Position numbers and translations under genes: made by a program. Source: Polymorphobacter megasporae (GTDB lineage: Bacteria > Pseudomonadota > Alphaproteobacteria > Sphingomonadales > Sphingomonadaceae). From it: 64,000 nt of DNA. The stretch's first letter is position 1. Every line of letters starts with the position of its first letter. Under the pieces are notes generated by a model. That model saw only the letters and a program-made list of their open reading frames with translations. It searched no databases and was not told where the DNA came from. Shown here piece after piece: positions 8,519-17,150 of the stretch. The DNA lies in the NCBI RefSeq assembly GCF_018982885.2, contig NZ_CP081848.1, forward strand, positions 1,240,001-1,304,000, written 5' to 3'.

Positions 8519-8855
8519 GATCGGGTTGGGTTCCGCCGGGTGGCCCGTGAACATCCGTCCAAATCCGGCAGAGGCTCGCCGACATATTGTATTCGCCATG
8601 CTCCAGCAGGCCTGAGGTACAAAGTGCCGGCGCGGTAACGTACAGTAGCGATCATGCCATGAAGCTCATGGATGCCGGCAGTCCTGGCGAACGATGCACA
8701 AGTCTTTTCATGCTCCGTGCCGGGAACACGCCCGACCTCTGCTTGTTCGTTGGCCGATCAACGGGCAGGACTGTTATGCATAAGATATTCGCCGAAGTTA
8801 TCGTCCCGCTATTGGGCGGCGCGAAGCCCGGTATCCGCTTGTCAGCGGTGACGGC
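8519..8855. other. Intergenic gap without a supported gene
   Basis: 337 bases between the short PEP-CTERM gene and the split Yellow-like gene. A 90-codon open frame at 8587-8859 exists, but it lacks a ribosome site, has no recognisable pattern and runs into the next gene. No repeat or strong hairpin was seen. Confidence 0.5.
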
Positions 8856-9028
8856 ATGAAGCGCGCCGCAGCGCTGCTTGCGACCGCCGCCCTCGCGGTC
8901 ACGGTCGCCGGGGTGGCCCGTGCGTCGGATGCTGGCGGGCTGACGAAGGTCGCCGGTTTCGACCATCAGGTGACCGGCGTCAGCGTCACCCCCGACGGCA
9001 GGACGTTCGTCAACTTTCCGCGCTGGAC
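8856..9028 (+). pseudogene. Yellow/MRJP-like secreted protein, 5' part, split by IS
   Basis: Codons 1-57 of a gene cut by the insertion element. The product starts with a signal peptide (MKRAAALLATAALAVTVAG) and then GFDHQVTGVSVTPDGRTFVN, the first blade of a beta-propeller. Beyond 9028 the frame enters the IS and stops at 9068. Removing the element and one copy of the 8 bp duplication joins this part to 11332-12259 in frame, giving a 366-residue protein. The family (major royal jelly protein / Yellow, related to SMP-30 propellers) is of uncertain function in bacteria. As it stands the gene should be inactive. Confidence 0.85.
9021..9028. repeat. Target site duplication, left copy (CGCTGGAC)
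   Basis: The 8 bases directly before the element are CGCTGGAC; the same 8 bases follow the element at 11324-11331. Eight bases is in the range usual for IS1-family insertions. Confidence 0.95.
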
Positions 9029-9037
9029 GGTAGTGTC

Positions 9038-9919
9038 TCACTTTGAAATCGCCTCCCGCTTTTTGTAGGGGCCGCGCTTAGCCGGAACCTTGGCTGCGTC
9101 CATCTTGGCGATGATGTCATCAAACGACCACAGCCGATCGGTCATGCCAGCGGCCATCGCCGGGGAGACGCGCAGCGATTTGTGAATGCGGCAAAAGTTG
9201 TAGTGGACGAAGTAGAGCGCCAGCGCGTGGACGTGGTTGTCGATCTTCTTTGAGAAGCCGTTCGTCAGCCGAGTGAACCGGCGCATCGACATACGCATCG
9301 TAAGGTTCTGGCGCTCGACGAACGACGTGCTGACGTACTTCGCGTCCGGATTGCCTTCGCGGGTGATCTTCTTGATGCCGGTGCATTCGGCGGGGCTGTA
9401 GCGGCCCGGTGCGGTGACTGTGGGGCCATACATCTTCACAAGCTGTGCATAGTCCACGTCGCCTCCGAACGCGCCCTCGACGGCCTCTAGGTAGGCGCGG
9501 TGACCGTCCGTGGTGAGCTGAACGCGATTGGCGAGGCGGCTGCGAAGATCATCCATCAGAACCATCGCCGACTGGCCCGAACGGTCGCCGACAAAGTAGC
9601 TGACGATCATCTTCGTGTCGGCGTCGATCGCGGTCCACGTCCATACATCGCCCGCACCTTCCGGCGCAGCCTTGGCGCTGGCGACGTTCTTTTCCTTGGC
9701 GTGGCAGAACGACCAGATTTCGTCGCATTGGATGCGCGACGCCTTCACGTTCCGCACGGTATCATCGTGGAGGTCTAGGCAGGCCTCGCCAGCATCAACG
9801 AGAAGCTTCGTCACCGTGTTGATCGACACATCGACGACGCGGCTGATCGACCGCATGGACGAACCCTCGCACAGCATGGCGAGGATTTGGGCGCGTTTGG
9901 CGTGAGGCAGCGTGTTCAT
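9038..9919 (-). CDS. IS1-family-like DDE transposase
   Basis: 293 aa, intact. An N-terminal HTH ([20 protein letters not shown], then [13 protein letters not shown]) is followed by a DDE domain: first Asp in [17 protein letters not shown], second in [15 protein letters not shown], and the closing Glu in [19 protein letters not shown]. The last block with [20 protein letters not shown] is typical of the IS1-like transposases often annotated in alphaproteobacteria. It should cut and join the element ends. ATG 9919 starts the gene, and the stop lies 9 bases inside the left end. The gene is complete, so the element may be active. Confidence 0.92.
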   Translation of the reverse strand: MNTLPHAKRAQILAMLCEGSSMRSISRVVDVSINTVTKLLVDAGEACLDLHDDTVRNVKASRIQCDEIWSFCHAKEKNVASAKAAPEGAGDVWTWTAIDADTKMIVSYFVGDRSGQSAMVLMDDLRSRLANRVQLTTDGHRAYLEAVEGAFGGDVDYAQLVKMYGPTVTAPGRYSPAECTGIKKITREGNPDAKYVSTSFVERQNLTMRMSMRRFTRLTNGFSKKIDNHVHALALYFVHYNFCRIHKSLRVSPAMAAGMTDRLWSFDDIIAKMDAAKVPAKRGPYKKREAISK

Positions 9920-9964
9920 GCCTCATTTCATACTGAACTTTTCATGACGTTACAAATAGAAAGT

Positions 9965-10549
9965 TCAGTTTAAAATCTCGCGGATTTCGTCCTCAAACTG
10001 ATCGGTTAGCAAGCGCCTCACGATGTGGGCTGGCGCACGTAGGCTCTCAGCGATAGCCTCCAATGCGATCTCCCCCGACTCGAATTTGCGGCGGTATTCC
10101 AAGCGCCGCCGTTCGGGGCACAGCACTCCCATCGCCATCCAGAGGGCCGTATACTCGGCTCTAACGTGAACGGATTGTGTGCGCGCTGATTGGCCAAAGA
10201 ACTGGCGCATATGCTGATCTAAGATAATTTCAGTGTCGGTTGAACTCCGGTCGTCGATCTCGAAGTAGCAATGCATCAATTCTTTGATTACAATAAATCG
10301 CTCCATATACTTTACGGTTTCATCTACTCCTTCCGCCACGACGATAGTGTACTTATGGCGCAACACACTGGGTTCAGCATGATGACGCACAATAAAGCCG
10401 CGAAGCCCATTTACGGGCATCGCGGCTGAAGCTTTTATTGCTATATCAGCAACCCAGCTTAGTTCTTTGGCATCGTTTACATACCATTGTCTGGGCTGAT
10501 AATCTGAATTTGCTTCTTGTCGATTTTTATACAATCGCCGGTACGGCAA
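9965..10549 (-). CDS. ImmA/IrrE-like protein with altered HExxH motif, IS passenger
   Basis: 194 aa. About residue 90-100 reads ERFIVIKELMHCYFE, which aligns with the helix that carries HExxH in ImmA/IrrE peptidases, but the first His is Lys (KELMH). After it comes an acidic/His stretch, then RAEYTALWMAMGVLCPERRR, like the E..A..FA..LL.P block that follows the zinc site in that family, and a C-terminal IAESLRAPAHIVRRLL, like the usual iA..f.Vs...v..RL. Proteins of this family cleave or unfold repressors, or act as toxins. The start is taken as TTG 10549 after AGGGTGG. It is 24 bases downstream of the 60 aa gene, so both are probably one operon. The family call is an inference from pattern only. 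Confidence 0.6.
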   Translation of the reverse strand: MPYRRLYKNRQEANSDYQPRQWYVNDAKELSWVADIAIKASAAMPVNGLRGFIVRHHAEPSVLRHKYTIVVAEGVDETVKYMERFIVIKELMHCYFEIDDRSSTDTEIILDQHMRQFFGQSARTQSVHVRAEYTALWMAMGVLCPERRRLEYRRKFESGEIALEAIAESLRAPAHIVRRLLTDQFEDEIREILN

Positions 10550-10573
10550 ATGTCCACCCTTTATTATTACAGT

Positions 10574-10756
10574 TTAAAAAGACAGATCAATGTCACGTGC
10601 CGTGCCACTACGAATATCGGCGAGTGCTGCTCGCGTATAGCCGGCAATTTCCTCTATGGAAGCTTGGGAATTTTCGCCAGGGTAAAACTTGATATCCGAA
10701 ATAGCAGTGGTCGCATCACCGAACAGCTCTTTCTTCAAGAGGCTTAGTTCGCTCAT
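10574..10756 (-). CDS. 60-residue protein, partner of the ImmA/IrrE-like gene
   Basis: 60 aa, starting MSELSLLKKELFGDATTAIS and continuing DIKFYPGENSQASIEEIAGY. It is acidic, with a likely helix at the start and another in the second half (EEIAGYTRAALADI). ATG 10756 is preceded by AAGGAG at 9 bases, a strong ribosome site that supports translation and this start over the longer open frame. It lies directly upstream of the peptidase-like gene in the same direction. By position it could be an antitoxin, a substrate or a small regulator; no function is known to me. Confidence 0.65.
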   Translation of the reverse strand: MSELSLLKKELFGDATTAISDIKFYPGENSQASIEEIAGYTRAALADIRSGTARDIDLSF

Positions 10757-10790
10757 GGTAGGGGCTCCTTTGCGGGCCGTGGTAGCGACC

Positions 10791-10982
10791 CTAAATCGTT
10801 TGAATAAATCTTTCCGAGTTCGGCTCTGCTTTCCGCGCAATGGGACTAGCGGAATATGGCTTTACTCCGGATACGGGCGATACCGCAGGGTCATCGGCTT
10901 CCCCTGTGGCTATTTTGCCGACGAGCACGGCTAGGCCGATTGCGTCGGCGGGTCGTTTCTGACCCTGAGGGCCGGTTGGCAT
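10791..10982 (-). CDS. 63-residue conserved-type small protein, IS passenger
   Basis: 63 aa, beginning MPTGPQGQKRPADAIGLAVL. This N-terminus strongly recalls a family of short alphaproteobacterial proteins starting M..GPKG.KRPADVIGNAV...RIATGE, which normally continue with a Gly/Lys/Arg-rich tail. Here the match stops after KIATGEADD and the rest (PVSGVKPYSASPIARKAEPN) is different, so it may be truncated or a diverged form. AAGGAGGT lies just before the ATG, one of the best ribosome sites in the window. It is the first gene of the leftward passenger group, 34 bases before the 60 aa gene. Function unknown. Confidence 0.7.
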   Translation of the reverse strand: MPTGPQGQKRPADAIGLAVLVGKIATGEADDPAVSPVSGVKPYSASPIARKAEPNSERFIQTI

Positions 10983-11124
10983 GGCGGACCTCCTTGTCCT
11001 GATAACGTTATCCGAAGCGATGACCGTGCGGTCATCGCCCCTTATAGGCGGGTAGTTTTGATCGGCTTGTCAACATCGTCCCGTTAACTTTTTAAAGCCC
11101 CTATCATTGACCCATCCTGAATGT

Positions 11125-11156
11125 ACGAGTATGTGCGCTGCACCGCACTTACTCGT
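11125..11156. repeat. Long hairpin inside the IS element
   Basis: ACGAGTATGTGCG and CGCACTTACTCGT form 13 bp arms with one mismatch around the 6-base loop CTGCAC. On the plus strand it is followed by a TTTTT run at about 11165, so it could end plus-strand transcripts; it could also be a binding site. Confidence 0.7.
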
Positions 11157-11191
11157 CATAGAGCTTTTTACGGTGCTTTGTTCCCTGCTTA

Positions 11192-11212
11192 TATGGGGCA
11201 TCATGCCCCATA
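11192..11212. promoter_or_regulatory. 21 bp perfect palindrome inside the IS element
   Basis: TATGGGGCAT and ATGCCCCATA around a single C. It lies about 210 bases upstream of the first passenger gene, in a 340-base stretch (10983-11323) without a supported gene. It looks like a dimer-binding operator, but no regulator is proven. Confidence 0.5.
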
Positions 11213-11263
11213 AACAACTCTGCCGCTCGAATGCGGGCGAATCCGTTGCCGCCCGTGGGGGAC

Positions 11264-11307
11264 GGAATTTCCGGCGGATTATGCCCGGATTTTTCGCCGG
11301 AAAATTC
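11264..11307. repeat. Subterminal inverted repeat at the right IS end
   Basis: GGAATTTCCGGCG and CGCCGGAAAATTC lie just inside the right terminal repeat. They may help the transposase or may be a terminator. Confidence 0.5.
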
Positions 11308-11323
11308 AAACTGAGACACTACC

Positions 11324-11331
11324 CGCTGGAC
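11324..11331. repeat. Target site duplication, right copy (CGCTGGAC)
   Basis: Exact copy of 9021-9028, directly after the right terminal repeat. Confidence 0.95.
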
Positions 11332-12259
11332 CGATGACGCGCCGATATCCGTCGCCGAGGTTCTTCCCGGCAACAAGCTGCGGCCCTACCCCGACGCGAA
11401 ATGGAATTCGTGGCGCAACGCTAAGCAGAACGAGATGCCGGTTGGCGATTACTTCGTCTGCGTCCAGTCGATCGTTGCCGACGGTCGCGGCTCGCTCTGG
11501 GTTCTCGACCCGGCCGCGCCCGGCAACGAGAAGATCTTGCCGGGCGGTCCGAAGCTGGTCCGCATCGATCTCGCGACGAACAAGGTGGTCAAGGTCATCA
11601 AGTTCGCCGAGTCGGTCGTCCTGCAGGGCAGCTATCTCAACGACATTCGCTTCAGTCCCGACGGCAAGACTGGGTACATCACCGACTCAGGGACGCGCGG
11701 CGCAATCATCGTCGTCGATCTCGCGACCGGCGACTCGTTCCGCGTGCTCGATGGTCACCCGTCGACCCAGGTCGAGAAGGATGTCGTCGTCAAGGTCGAC
11801 GGCAAGCCGCTGCGTCGCCCCGATGGCCGCCAGCCGGCATTCGCCGCCGACGGCATCGCCCTGTCGAACGACGGCGCGACCTTATACTGGCAGGCGCTGA
11901 CCGGACGGACGCTCTACTCGATCGCGACGAGCAAGCTGGCCAAGGGCGTGCCTGCTGGCGACGTTGCCGCGGCGGTGCGGACGGTTGGCACGACGACGGT
12001 CGCCGATGGTCTGTGGATGAGCCGGGCGGGCGTGCTCTACGTGACGTCGCCGATGGACAATTCGGTCAAGCGCTGGACCGGAAAGTCGCTGGAGACGGTC
12101 GTCAGTGATCCGCGACTACGCTGGCCTGACACGATGTCGGAAGCGCCCGACGGGACGATCTACGTCACCGCTTCGCACATCCAGGACACGTCGTGGTTCA
12201 AGCCGGGCGCACCGGCATCACTCCCCACTGCGTTGTTCAGTTTCCAGCCGGGACGCTAG
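11332..12259 (+). pseudogene. Yellow/MRJP-like secreted protein, 3' part, split by IS
   Basis: The rest of the interrupted gene. Joined to the 5' part it reads through the junction as NFPRWTDDAPISVAEVLPGN with no frame change. It holds the remaining propeller blades: WVLDPAAPG, LNDIRFSPDGKTGYITDSG, ADGIALSNDGATLYWQ, ADGLWMSRAGVLYVTS and a final PDTMSEAPDGTIYVTAS block, all typical of bacterial Yellow/MRJP proteins. An internal start at ATG 11435 gives a 274-residue frame, but this would lack the signal peptide and first blades. Unknown substrate; normally a secreted or periplasmic protein. Confidence 0.85.
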
Positions 12260-12311
12260 GCTGACCGCCGTCGGCGAAAGCTTGCGGCACAGTCGAGCGG
12301 GGCTTGTCCGG

Positions 12312-12335
12312 CGACGCTCGCTTATACGAGCGTCG
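12312..12335. terminator. Perfect hairpin overlapping the thrS stop codon
   Basis: CGACGCTCG and CGAGCGTCG (9 bp, no mismatch) with loop CTTATA. The thrS stop TAA lies in the loop. It sits between the convergent ends of the split Yellow-like gene and thrS and probably ends transcription in both directions, although neither side has a T-run. Confidence 0.55.
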
Positions 12336-14346
12336 TCGGCTGGGCTCGCAAATCCGGCGGGACAGCCTCGCCCGCCAGCAGCGCGACCGCTTCCGCCAGC
12401 GGCAGCACGCGCTGCTCACCGCCGCCGAGTGGGCGGAGCGCAACGGTGCCCTCCTCGGCCTCCCGCCGGCCGAGAACGAGCATGTACGGGACATGCGCGA
12501 GGCTGTGCTCGCGGACCTTGTAATTGATCTTCTCGTTGCGGAGGTCGGTGTCGACGCGCAGCCCTGCTTTGGCCAGCGCCGCCGAAACGGTTTCGGCATA
12601 GCCATCGGCGTCGGACACGATCGTCGCGACGACTGCCTGCACCGGCGCGAGCCACAACGGGAAGCGCCCGGCATGGTGCTCGATCAGGATGCCGATGAAG
12701 CGTTCGAACGTGCCGAGGATCGCGCGGTGGAGCATGACCGGCTGGTGGCGCGCGCCGTCCTCGCCGACATAGCTCGCGTCAAGGCGCTCGGGCAAAACAT
12801 AGTCGAGCTGGATCGTGCCGCACTGCCACGTCCGGCCGATCGCGTCGGTCAGATGGAATTCGAGCTTAGGCGAATAAAAGGCGCCTTCGCCCGGGAGTTC
12901 CTCCCAGCCGTATTCCGGCCCCTGCCGCCCGGCGAGGCGGACCGCCTCGCGCAGGTCGTTCTCGGCGCGGTCCCACATCTCCTCGCTGCCGAAGCGCTTT
13001 TCGGGGCGCAGCGCCAGCTTGACGGCGTAGGTGTCGAAGCCAAGGTCCTTGTAGACGATGTCGAGCAGGTCGCAGAAACGCCGAACCTCGTCGACGATCT
13101 GGTCGTCGCGGCAGAAGATGTGCGCGTCGTCCTGGGTGAACTGGCGGACGCGCATGATGCCGTGAAGCGCGCCGTGCGGCTCGTTCCGATGGCAGCAGCC
13201 GAATTCGGCGAGACGCAGCGGCAGGTCACGGTACGACTTGATTCCCTGGCGGAAGATTAGGACGTGCGCCGGGCAGTTCATCGGCTTCAAGGCCATCAGG
13301 TCGCCCTCGCCGGTCAGGACCGGGCCTTCCTCGTTCGTCCCGGGAACCTCGTCCGGCACGACGAACATGTTCTCGCGATACTTGCCCCAATGTCCCGACG
13401 CCTCCCACTGGCGGGCGTCCATCAGCTGCGGCGTCTTGACCTCGAGATAGCCGGCGGCATCGAGGCGGCGGCGCATATACGCTTCGAGCGCGCGCCATAG
13501 CAGATAGCCCTTGGGGTGCCAGAAGACGCTACCCTGTGCCTCGGACTGGAGGTGGAACAGGTCCATCTCCGCGCCGATCCGGCGGTGGTCGCGTTTTGCC
13601 GCTTCCTCGAGCCGCAGCATATGAGCATCGAGCTGCTTCTTGTTGAGCCAGCCGGTGCCGTAGATGCGGCTGAGCATCGCGTTCGCCTGGTCGCCGCGCC
13701 AGTAAGCGCCCGACACCCGCGTCAGCTTGAACGCGTTCGGGTCGAGCTTCCCCGTCGACGGCAGATGCGGCCCGCGGCACAGGTCGAGCCACGCGTCGTC
13801 GCCCGACCCGGCGCGGTAGATCGTCAGCGGCTCGCCGTCGGGGAGTTCGGCTGCCCATTCGGCCTTGAAGGTCTCGCCGTGCGCGGCGAAGTGCGCGACG
13901 AGGCGGTCGCGCTCCCATTCTTCGCGCACCAGCGGCTCGTTGCGCCCGATGATCCGGCGCATCTCGGCCTCGATCGCGGGCAGGTCGTCCTCGGTAAACG
14001 GACGATCCTTGGGCGCGAAGTCATAGTAGAAGCCGTCGTCGGTCGATGGGCCAAAGGTGATCTGCGTCCCCGGGAACAGGTGCTGGACCGCCTCGGCGAG
14101 GACGTGGGCGTAATCGTGCCGCGCGAGGTCGAGCGCTACGCCCTCGTCCTTCGACGTGACGAGCGCGAGCGATGCATCGCCCTCGATCGGCCGCGACAGG
14201 TCGACCAGCGTGCCGTCGACCCGTGCCGCGATCGCCGCCTTGGCGAGTCCCGGACCGATGCTCGCGGCGACGTCGGCACCCGTAGTCCCGCGCGAAACTT
14301 CGCGAACGGAACCATCGGGCAGGGTCAGGCGGATCATCTGGGTCAT
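12322..14346 (-). CDS. thrS: Threonyl-tRNA synthetase
   Basis: 674 aa, with all usual domains: N-terminal TGS domain (about 4-65, [19 protein letters not shown]), editing/SAD domain with the [10 protein letters not shown] motif (about 78) and the later Cys/His block [12 protein letters not shown], class II core (about 275-550) with zinc-site Cys in [10 protein letters not shown], and the anticodon-binding domain to the end. It charges tRNA-Thr with threonine. ATG 14346 is chosen because it gives the normal length; ATG 14337 is three codons later. The open frame runs further upstream without homology. Confidence 0.96.
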   Translation of the reverse strand: MTQMIRLTLPDGSVREVSRGTTGADVAASIGPGLAKAAIAARVDGTLVDLSRPIEGDASLALVTSKDEGVALDLARHDYAHVLAEAVQHLFPGTQITFGPSTDDGFYYDFAPKDRPFTEDDLPAIEAEMRRIIGRNEPLVREEWERDRLVAHFAAHGETFKAEWAAELPDGEPLTIYRAGSGDDAWLDLCRGPHLPSTGKLDPNAFKLTRVSGAYWRGDQANAMLSRIYGTGWLNKKQLDAHMLRLEEAAKRDHRRIGAEMDLFHLQSEAQGSVFWHPKGYLLWRALEAYMRRRLDAAGYLEVKTPQLMDARQWEASGHWGKYRENMFVVPDEVPGTNEEGPVLTGEGDLMALKPMNCPAHVLIFRQGIKSYRDLPLRLAEFGCCHRNEPHGALHGIMRVRQFTQDDAHIFCRDDQIVDEVRRFCDLLDIVYKDLGFDTYAVKLALRPEKRFGSEEMWDRAENDLREAVRLAGRQGPEYGWEELPGEGAFYSPKLEFHLTDAIGRTWQCGTIQLDYVLPERLDASYVGEDGARHQPVMLHRAILGTFERFIGILIEHHAGRFPLWLAPVQAVVATIVSDADGYAETVSAALAKAGLRVDTDLRNEKINYKVREHSLAHVPYMLVLGRREAEEGTVALRPLGGGEQRVLPLAEAVALLAGEAVPPDLRAQPTTLV

Positions 14347-14449
14347 AGCGCCGCGCACCGTAGGAATGCGCCAAGCCAAGTCAACCACGACGGACCCGAA
14401 GCGGACCACTCGCGTTTGCCCGGCATCCTCACCATCACCGGAGCAGACC

Positions 14450-15544
14450 ATGATCAAGGCCGTCGGCTACGCCGCCAAGCACAGCTACAGCAAGCTGAAG
14501 CGCTACGAATTCGAGCGCGAGGAAGCGAAGGCGAACGAGGTCGAGATCGCGGTCATCTTCTGCGGCGTCTGCCATTCGGACATTCACCAGGTGAAGGACG
14601 AATGGTCGAACACCGTCTACCCGTGCCTGCCGGGACACGAAATCGTCGGACGCGTGACCAAAGTCGGCGGCGACGTGACGCGCCACGCGGTCGGCGACAT
14701 GGTCGGAGTCGGCTGCATGATCGACAGCTGCCGGACCTGTGAGCCGTGCCGCACCGGCGACGAGAATTATTGCGAAGGGCCGAACAGCTGGCTCGCGACG
14801 TACAACGGGCCGATGGTGCCCAAGGCCAAGGCCGACGACGGCAAAAATCATTATGGCCGCGACAATACGTTCGGCGGCTATTCGAACATCGTCGTCGTGC
14901 CCGCCGATTTCGCGCTCAAGATTCCGGCGGGGCTGCAGCCTGAAGTTGCCGCGCCGATCCTGTGCGCGGGCGTCACGACCTATTCCCCGATGAAGCATTG
15001 GGGGGTCAAGGCGGGCGACAAGGTCGGTATCGTCGGTTTCGGCGGGCTCGGCGACATGGCGGCGAAGATCGCCAAGGCGATGGGGGCCGACGTCACCGTT
15101 TTCACCACGACCAAGGACAAGCTCGACGAGGCCAAGCGGATCGGCGTGACCGGGGTCCTCGAGGACGACACCAAGACGATGACATCGCTCAAGTCGAGCT
15201 TCGACTTCATCCTCTCGACGATCCCCGAGAAGCACGACATCAACCCGTTCGTGAAGCTGCTCAAGCGCGACAAGACGCTGACGATCTGCGGCGCACTCGA
15301 ACCGATCAAGGGGGTCGACAACAGCGAAGTCGCGTTCCACCGCCGCTCGGTCGCGGGCTCGCTGATCGGCAATCTTGCCGACACGCAGGAAATTCTCGAC
15401 TTCTGCGCCGAACACCACATCGGTCCCGACATCGAAGTCATCGCGATCGACAAGATCAACGACGCCTACAAGGCCGTCATCGATGGTGACGTTCGCTTTC
15501 GGTACGTGATCGACCTCGCGACGCTCGATCGCGACGACGACTGA
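14450..15544 (+). CDS. Zinc-dependent NADP alcohol/aldehyde dehydrogenase (YahK/CAD type)
   Basis: 364 aa. The medium-chain dehydrogenase layout is clear: catalytic zinc ligands in CGVCHSDIH (Cys about 39) and GHEIVG, structural zinc Cys cluster [15 protein letters not shown] (about 91-105), and the nucleotide-binding [18 protein letters not shown]. The cinnamyl alcohol dehydrogenase / YahK group reduces a wide range of aldehydes with NADPH. It runs divergently from thrS with about 100 bases between the starts. The natural substrate cannot be told from sequence. Confidence 0.9.
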   Translation: MIKAVGYAAKHSYSKLKRYEFEREEAKANEVEIAVIFCGVCHSDIHQVKDEWSNTVYPCLPGHEIVGRVTKVGGDVTRHAVGDMVGVGCMIDSCRTCEPCRTGDENYCEGPNSWLATYNGPMVPKAKADDGKNHYGRDNTFGGYSNIVVVPADFALKIPAGLQPEVAAPILCAGVTTYSPMKHWGVKAGDKVGIVGFGGLGDMAAKIAKAMGADVTVFTTTKDKLDEAKRIGVTGVLEDDTKTMTSLKSSFDFILSTIPEKHDINPFVKLLKRDKTLTICGALEPIKGVDNSEVAFHRRSVAGSLIGNLADTQEILDFCAEHHIGPDIEVIAIDKINDAYKAVIDGDVRFRYVIDLATLDRDDD

Positions 15545-15551
15545 TGCCGCG

Positions 15552-15582
15552 CCGCCGTTGCCGCACTAGGCGGCGACGGCGG
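15552..15582. terminator. Bidirectional hairpin between convergent genes
   Basis: CCGCCGTTGCCGC and GCGGCGACGGCGG, 13 bp arms with one mismatch and a 5-base loop, between the dehydrogenase stop and the PEP-CTERM gene stop. The stem overlaps the last codons of the PEP-CTERM gene. Confidence 0.5.
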
Positions 15583-17023
15583 TCCGCCGACGACGGGCGC
15601 TGACGCCGACGAAAGCGAAGCCGGTGATCATCAACGCCCAGCTGGCGGGCTCGGGAACCGGGGCGAGCGCGATGCCCTGGAACTTCGAATTGTCGGGGGC
15701 GGTGGCGAGCTTGACGAAGGTCTCGGTGGCGGCGCCGGTCGGGCGGGTTGTCGCCGACAACACGTCGGTGATGCCGTAGATATACGTCGCGCCGAGGTCG
15801 CCGATGATATAATTCGTCGCGTAAAGGTTGACGAGGCTGCCGTCGACTTCGCCCGCCAGGCCGAACAGTCCGGTCGTTCCCGATGCCGCGGTGTTGGCGA
15901 CGAGGTTCAAACCGGCGAACAGCGTGTAGGCGAGGTTCCAGTTGCCGCTGCCGTCCTTGACCCACTTCTGCAAGCCGCCGTCGCCGAGGCTGGTGGCCGC
16001 CGAGTTGTTCTTCGGCTGGCCGGTGTCGGTTACGTACATGATCGACGACGTCGCGAAGAAATAGCTTTCGGGGCTGAGGTTGATCTCCTTGCCGACGGCG
16101 TTGACGCCATTCGACGTCTGCGCGGTCAGCGTCAGCTTGCCGGTCCCGCCGCTGTTGCCGAAGCCCGCAAGCTTGGTCGGGCCGTTGCCGCCGTTGGCGA
16201 GGGTCGTCGGCAGCGCGCCCGCGGTGCCGAGCGTGCCGACGAAGTCGCGGTTGTTGCCGCTGCCCGACTTGCTGTCGACCGAGACGTAAAGCTGTCCGCC
16301 GACGATCTGGACGTCGCGGGTGTCCTGCGCCTGCGTCTTCGAATTGGTGTCGAGCCCAGTAATCGCCGTCGCGCTCGAGGCGCCGCCGGTCGCGTAGAAC
16401 ACGCCGCCGGTGGCGTCGCCGCTGCGCCCCTGGCCCGAGATATAATACGACTTGCCGTCGACGGTGGCGACACTGCGCGGGTTGTTGCCGTTGAACACGC
16501 CGTACAGCGCGGTGGTCGTGTCGACCGAGCCGTTGGTGCCGATCCTGGCGATGACGCGCGCGACGGGGGTGTAGCCTGCACCCTTGAGGCTGCCCGACTG
16601 GCCGAGCGCGGTCGGCTTCGTCGGGTCGTTGACCGCGGTGCCGTATGCGGTCGGGTTGGCGTTGAACGCGGCGGCGTTGACCCCGTAGCCGGCGATGACG
16701 AGCGACTTGCCGTCGGCCGAGCGCTGGAGCAGCGCCTCCGACGACGAGCCGTATTCGCCCGAAATCGCCGAGTTCTTGCCGATGGTCGTCTGCGGCAGGA
16801 CGAGCTTGCCGGTGTACGCCGCGCTCGTCGTCCCGGTGTGCGCATATTCGAAAAGCGACAGCGGCGCGGCGGCGTTGTCGGCGTAGGTGCCGGTCGCGCC
16901 GACGACGCCATTGCCTTCGACCGCGACCACCAAGCGCCCCTTGGTGAAGGTCAGCGCGTCGGCGCTCGCGGTCAGCGTCGCGGCGGCGCAGAGCAGCAGG
17001 GCGGTGAACTTGATCGTCGTCAT
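15566..17023 (-). CDS. Large PEP-CTERM sorting-domain protein
   Basis: 485 aa. Signal peptide at the N-terminus (MTTIKFTALLLCAAATLTAS), then a Gly/Ser/Thr/Asn-rich body with repeated short beta-strand motifs such as DGKSLVIAGYG, DGKSYYISGQG and DGSLVNLYATN, suggesting a propeller or beta-helix. The end is a clear sorting tail, PVPEPASWALMITGFAFVG followed by RRRR. It should be exported, cut by an exosortase and anchored or released at the cell surface. Substrate or binding partner unknown. Confidence 0.8.
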   Translation of the reverse strand: MTTIKFTALLLCAAATLTASADALTFTKGRLVVAVEGNGVVGATGTYADNAAAPLSLFEYAHTGTTSAAYTGKLVLPQTTIGKNSAISGEYGSSSEALLQRSADGKSLVIAGYGVNAAAFNANPTAYGTAVNDPTKPTALGQSGSLKGAGYTPVARVIARIGTNGSVDTTTALYGVFNGNNPRSVATVDGKSYYISGQGRSGDATGGVFYATGGASSATAITGLDTNSKTQAQDTRDVQIVGGQLYVSVDSKSGSGNNRDFVGTLGTAGALPTTLANGGNGPTKLAGFGNSGGTGKLTLTAQTSNGVNAVGKEINLSPESYFFATSSIMYVTDTGQPKNNSAATSLGDGGLQKWVKDGSGNWNLAYTLFAGLNLVANTAASGTTGLFGLAGEVDGSLVNLYATNYIIGDLGATYIYGITDVLSATTRPTGAATETFVKLATAPDNSKFQGIALAPVPEPASWALMITGFAFVGVSARRRRTAVAA

Positions 17024-17150
17024 GGCGGCGTCCCCTTGGCGCGACCGATGCCCGATCGCAGTTACCTCGGCGTTAACAGCCGCGCATGACGGTTTTGCGT
17101 CAGTGCTGTGGGAGTTTCACCGCGGCTGTCTCGCGACTAAGGATAAGGCG

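Larger units (their letters stand above)
9029..11323. mobile_element. IS1-family-like insertion element with passenger genes (2295 bp)
   Basis: The element starts GGTAGTGTCTCACTTTGAA at 9029 and ends with the complement of GGTAGTGTCTCAGTTTGAA at 11323, so the terminal inverted repeats match at 19 of about 21 positions. It is flanked by 8 bp duplications. It carries one transposase gene near the left end (leftward) and, unusually, about 1.4 kb of extra DNA holding three further leftward small genes and several palindromes. Base composition is close to 50-55% GC by eye, clearly below the surrounding DNA, which fits recent arrival. Plain IS1-like elements of this type are usually about 1 kb. Confidence 0.92.

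Noticed and set aside
8587..8859. 90-codon frame before the split Yellow-like gene
   Set aside because: No ribosome site, no pattern, and overlap with the next start.
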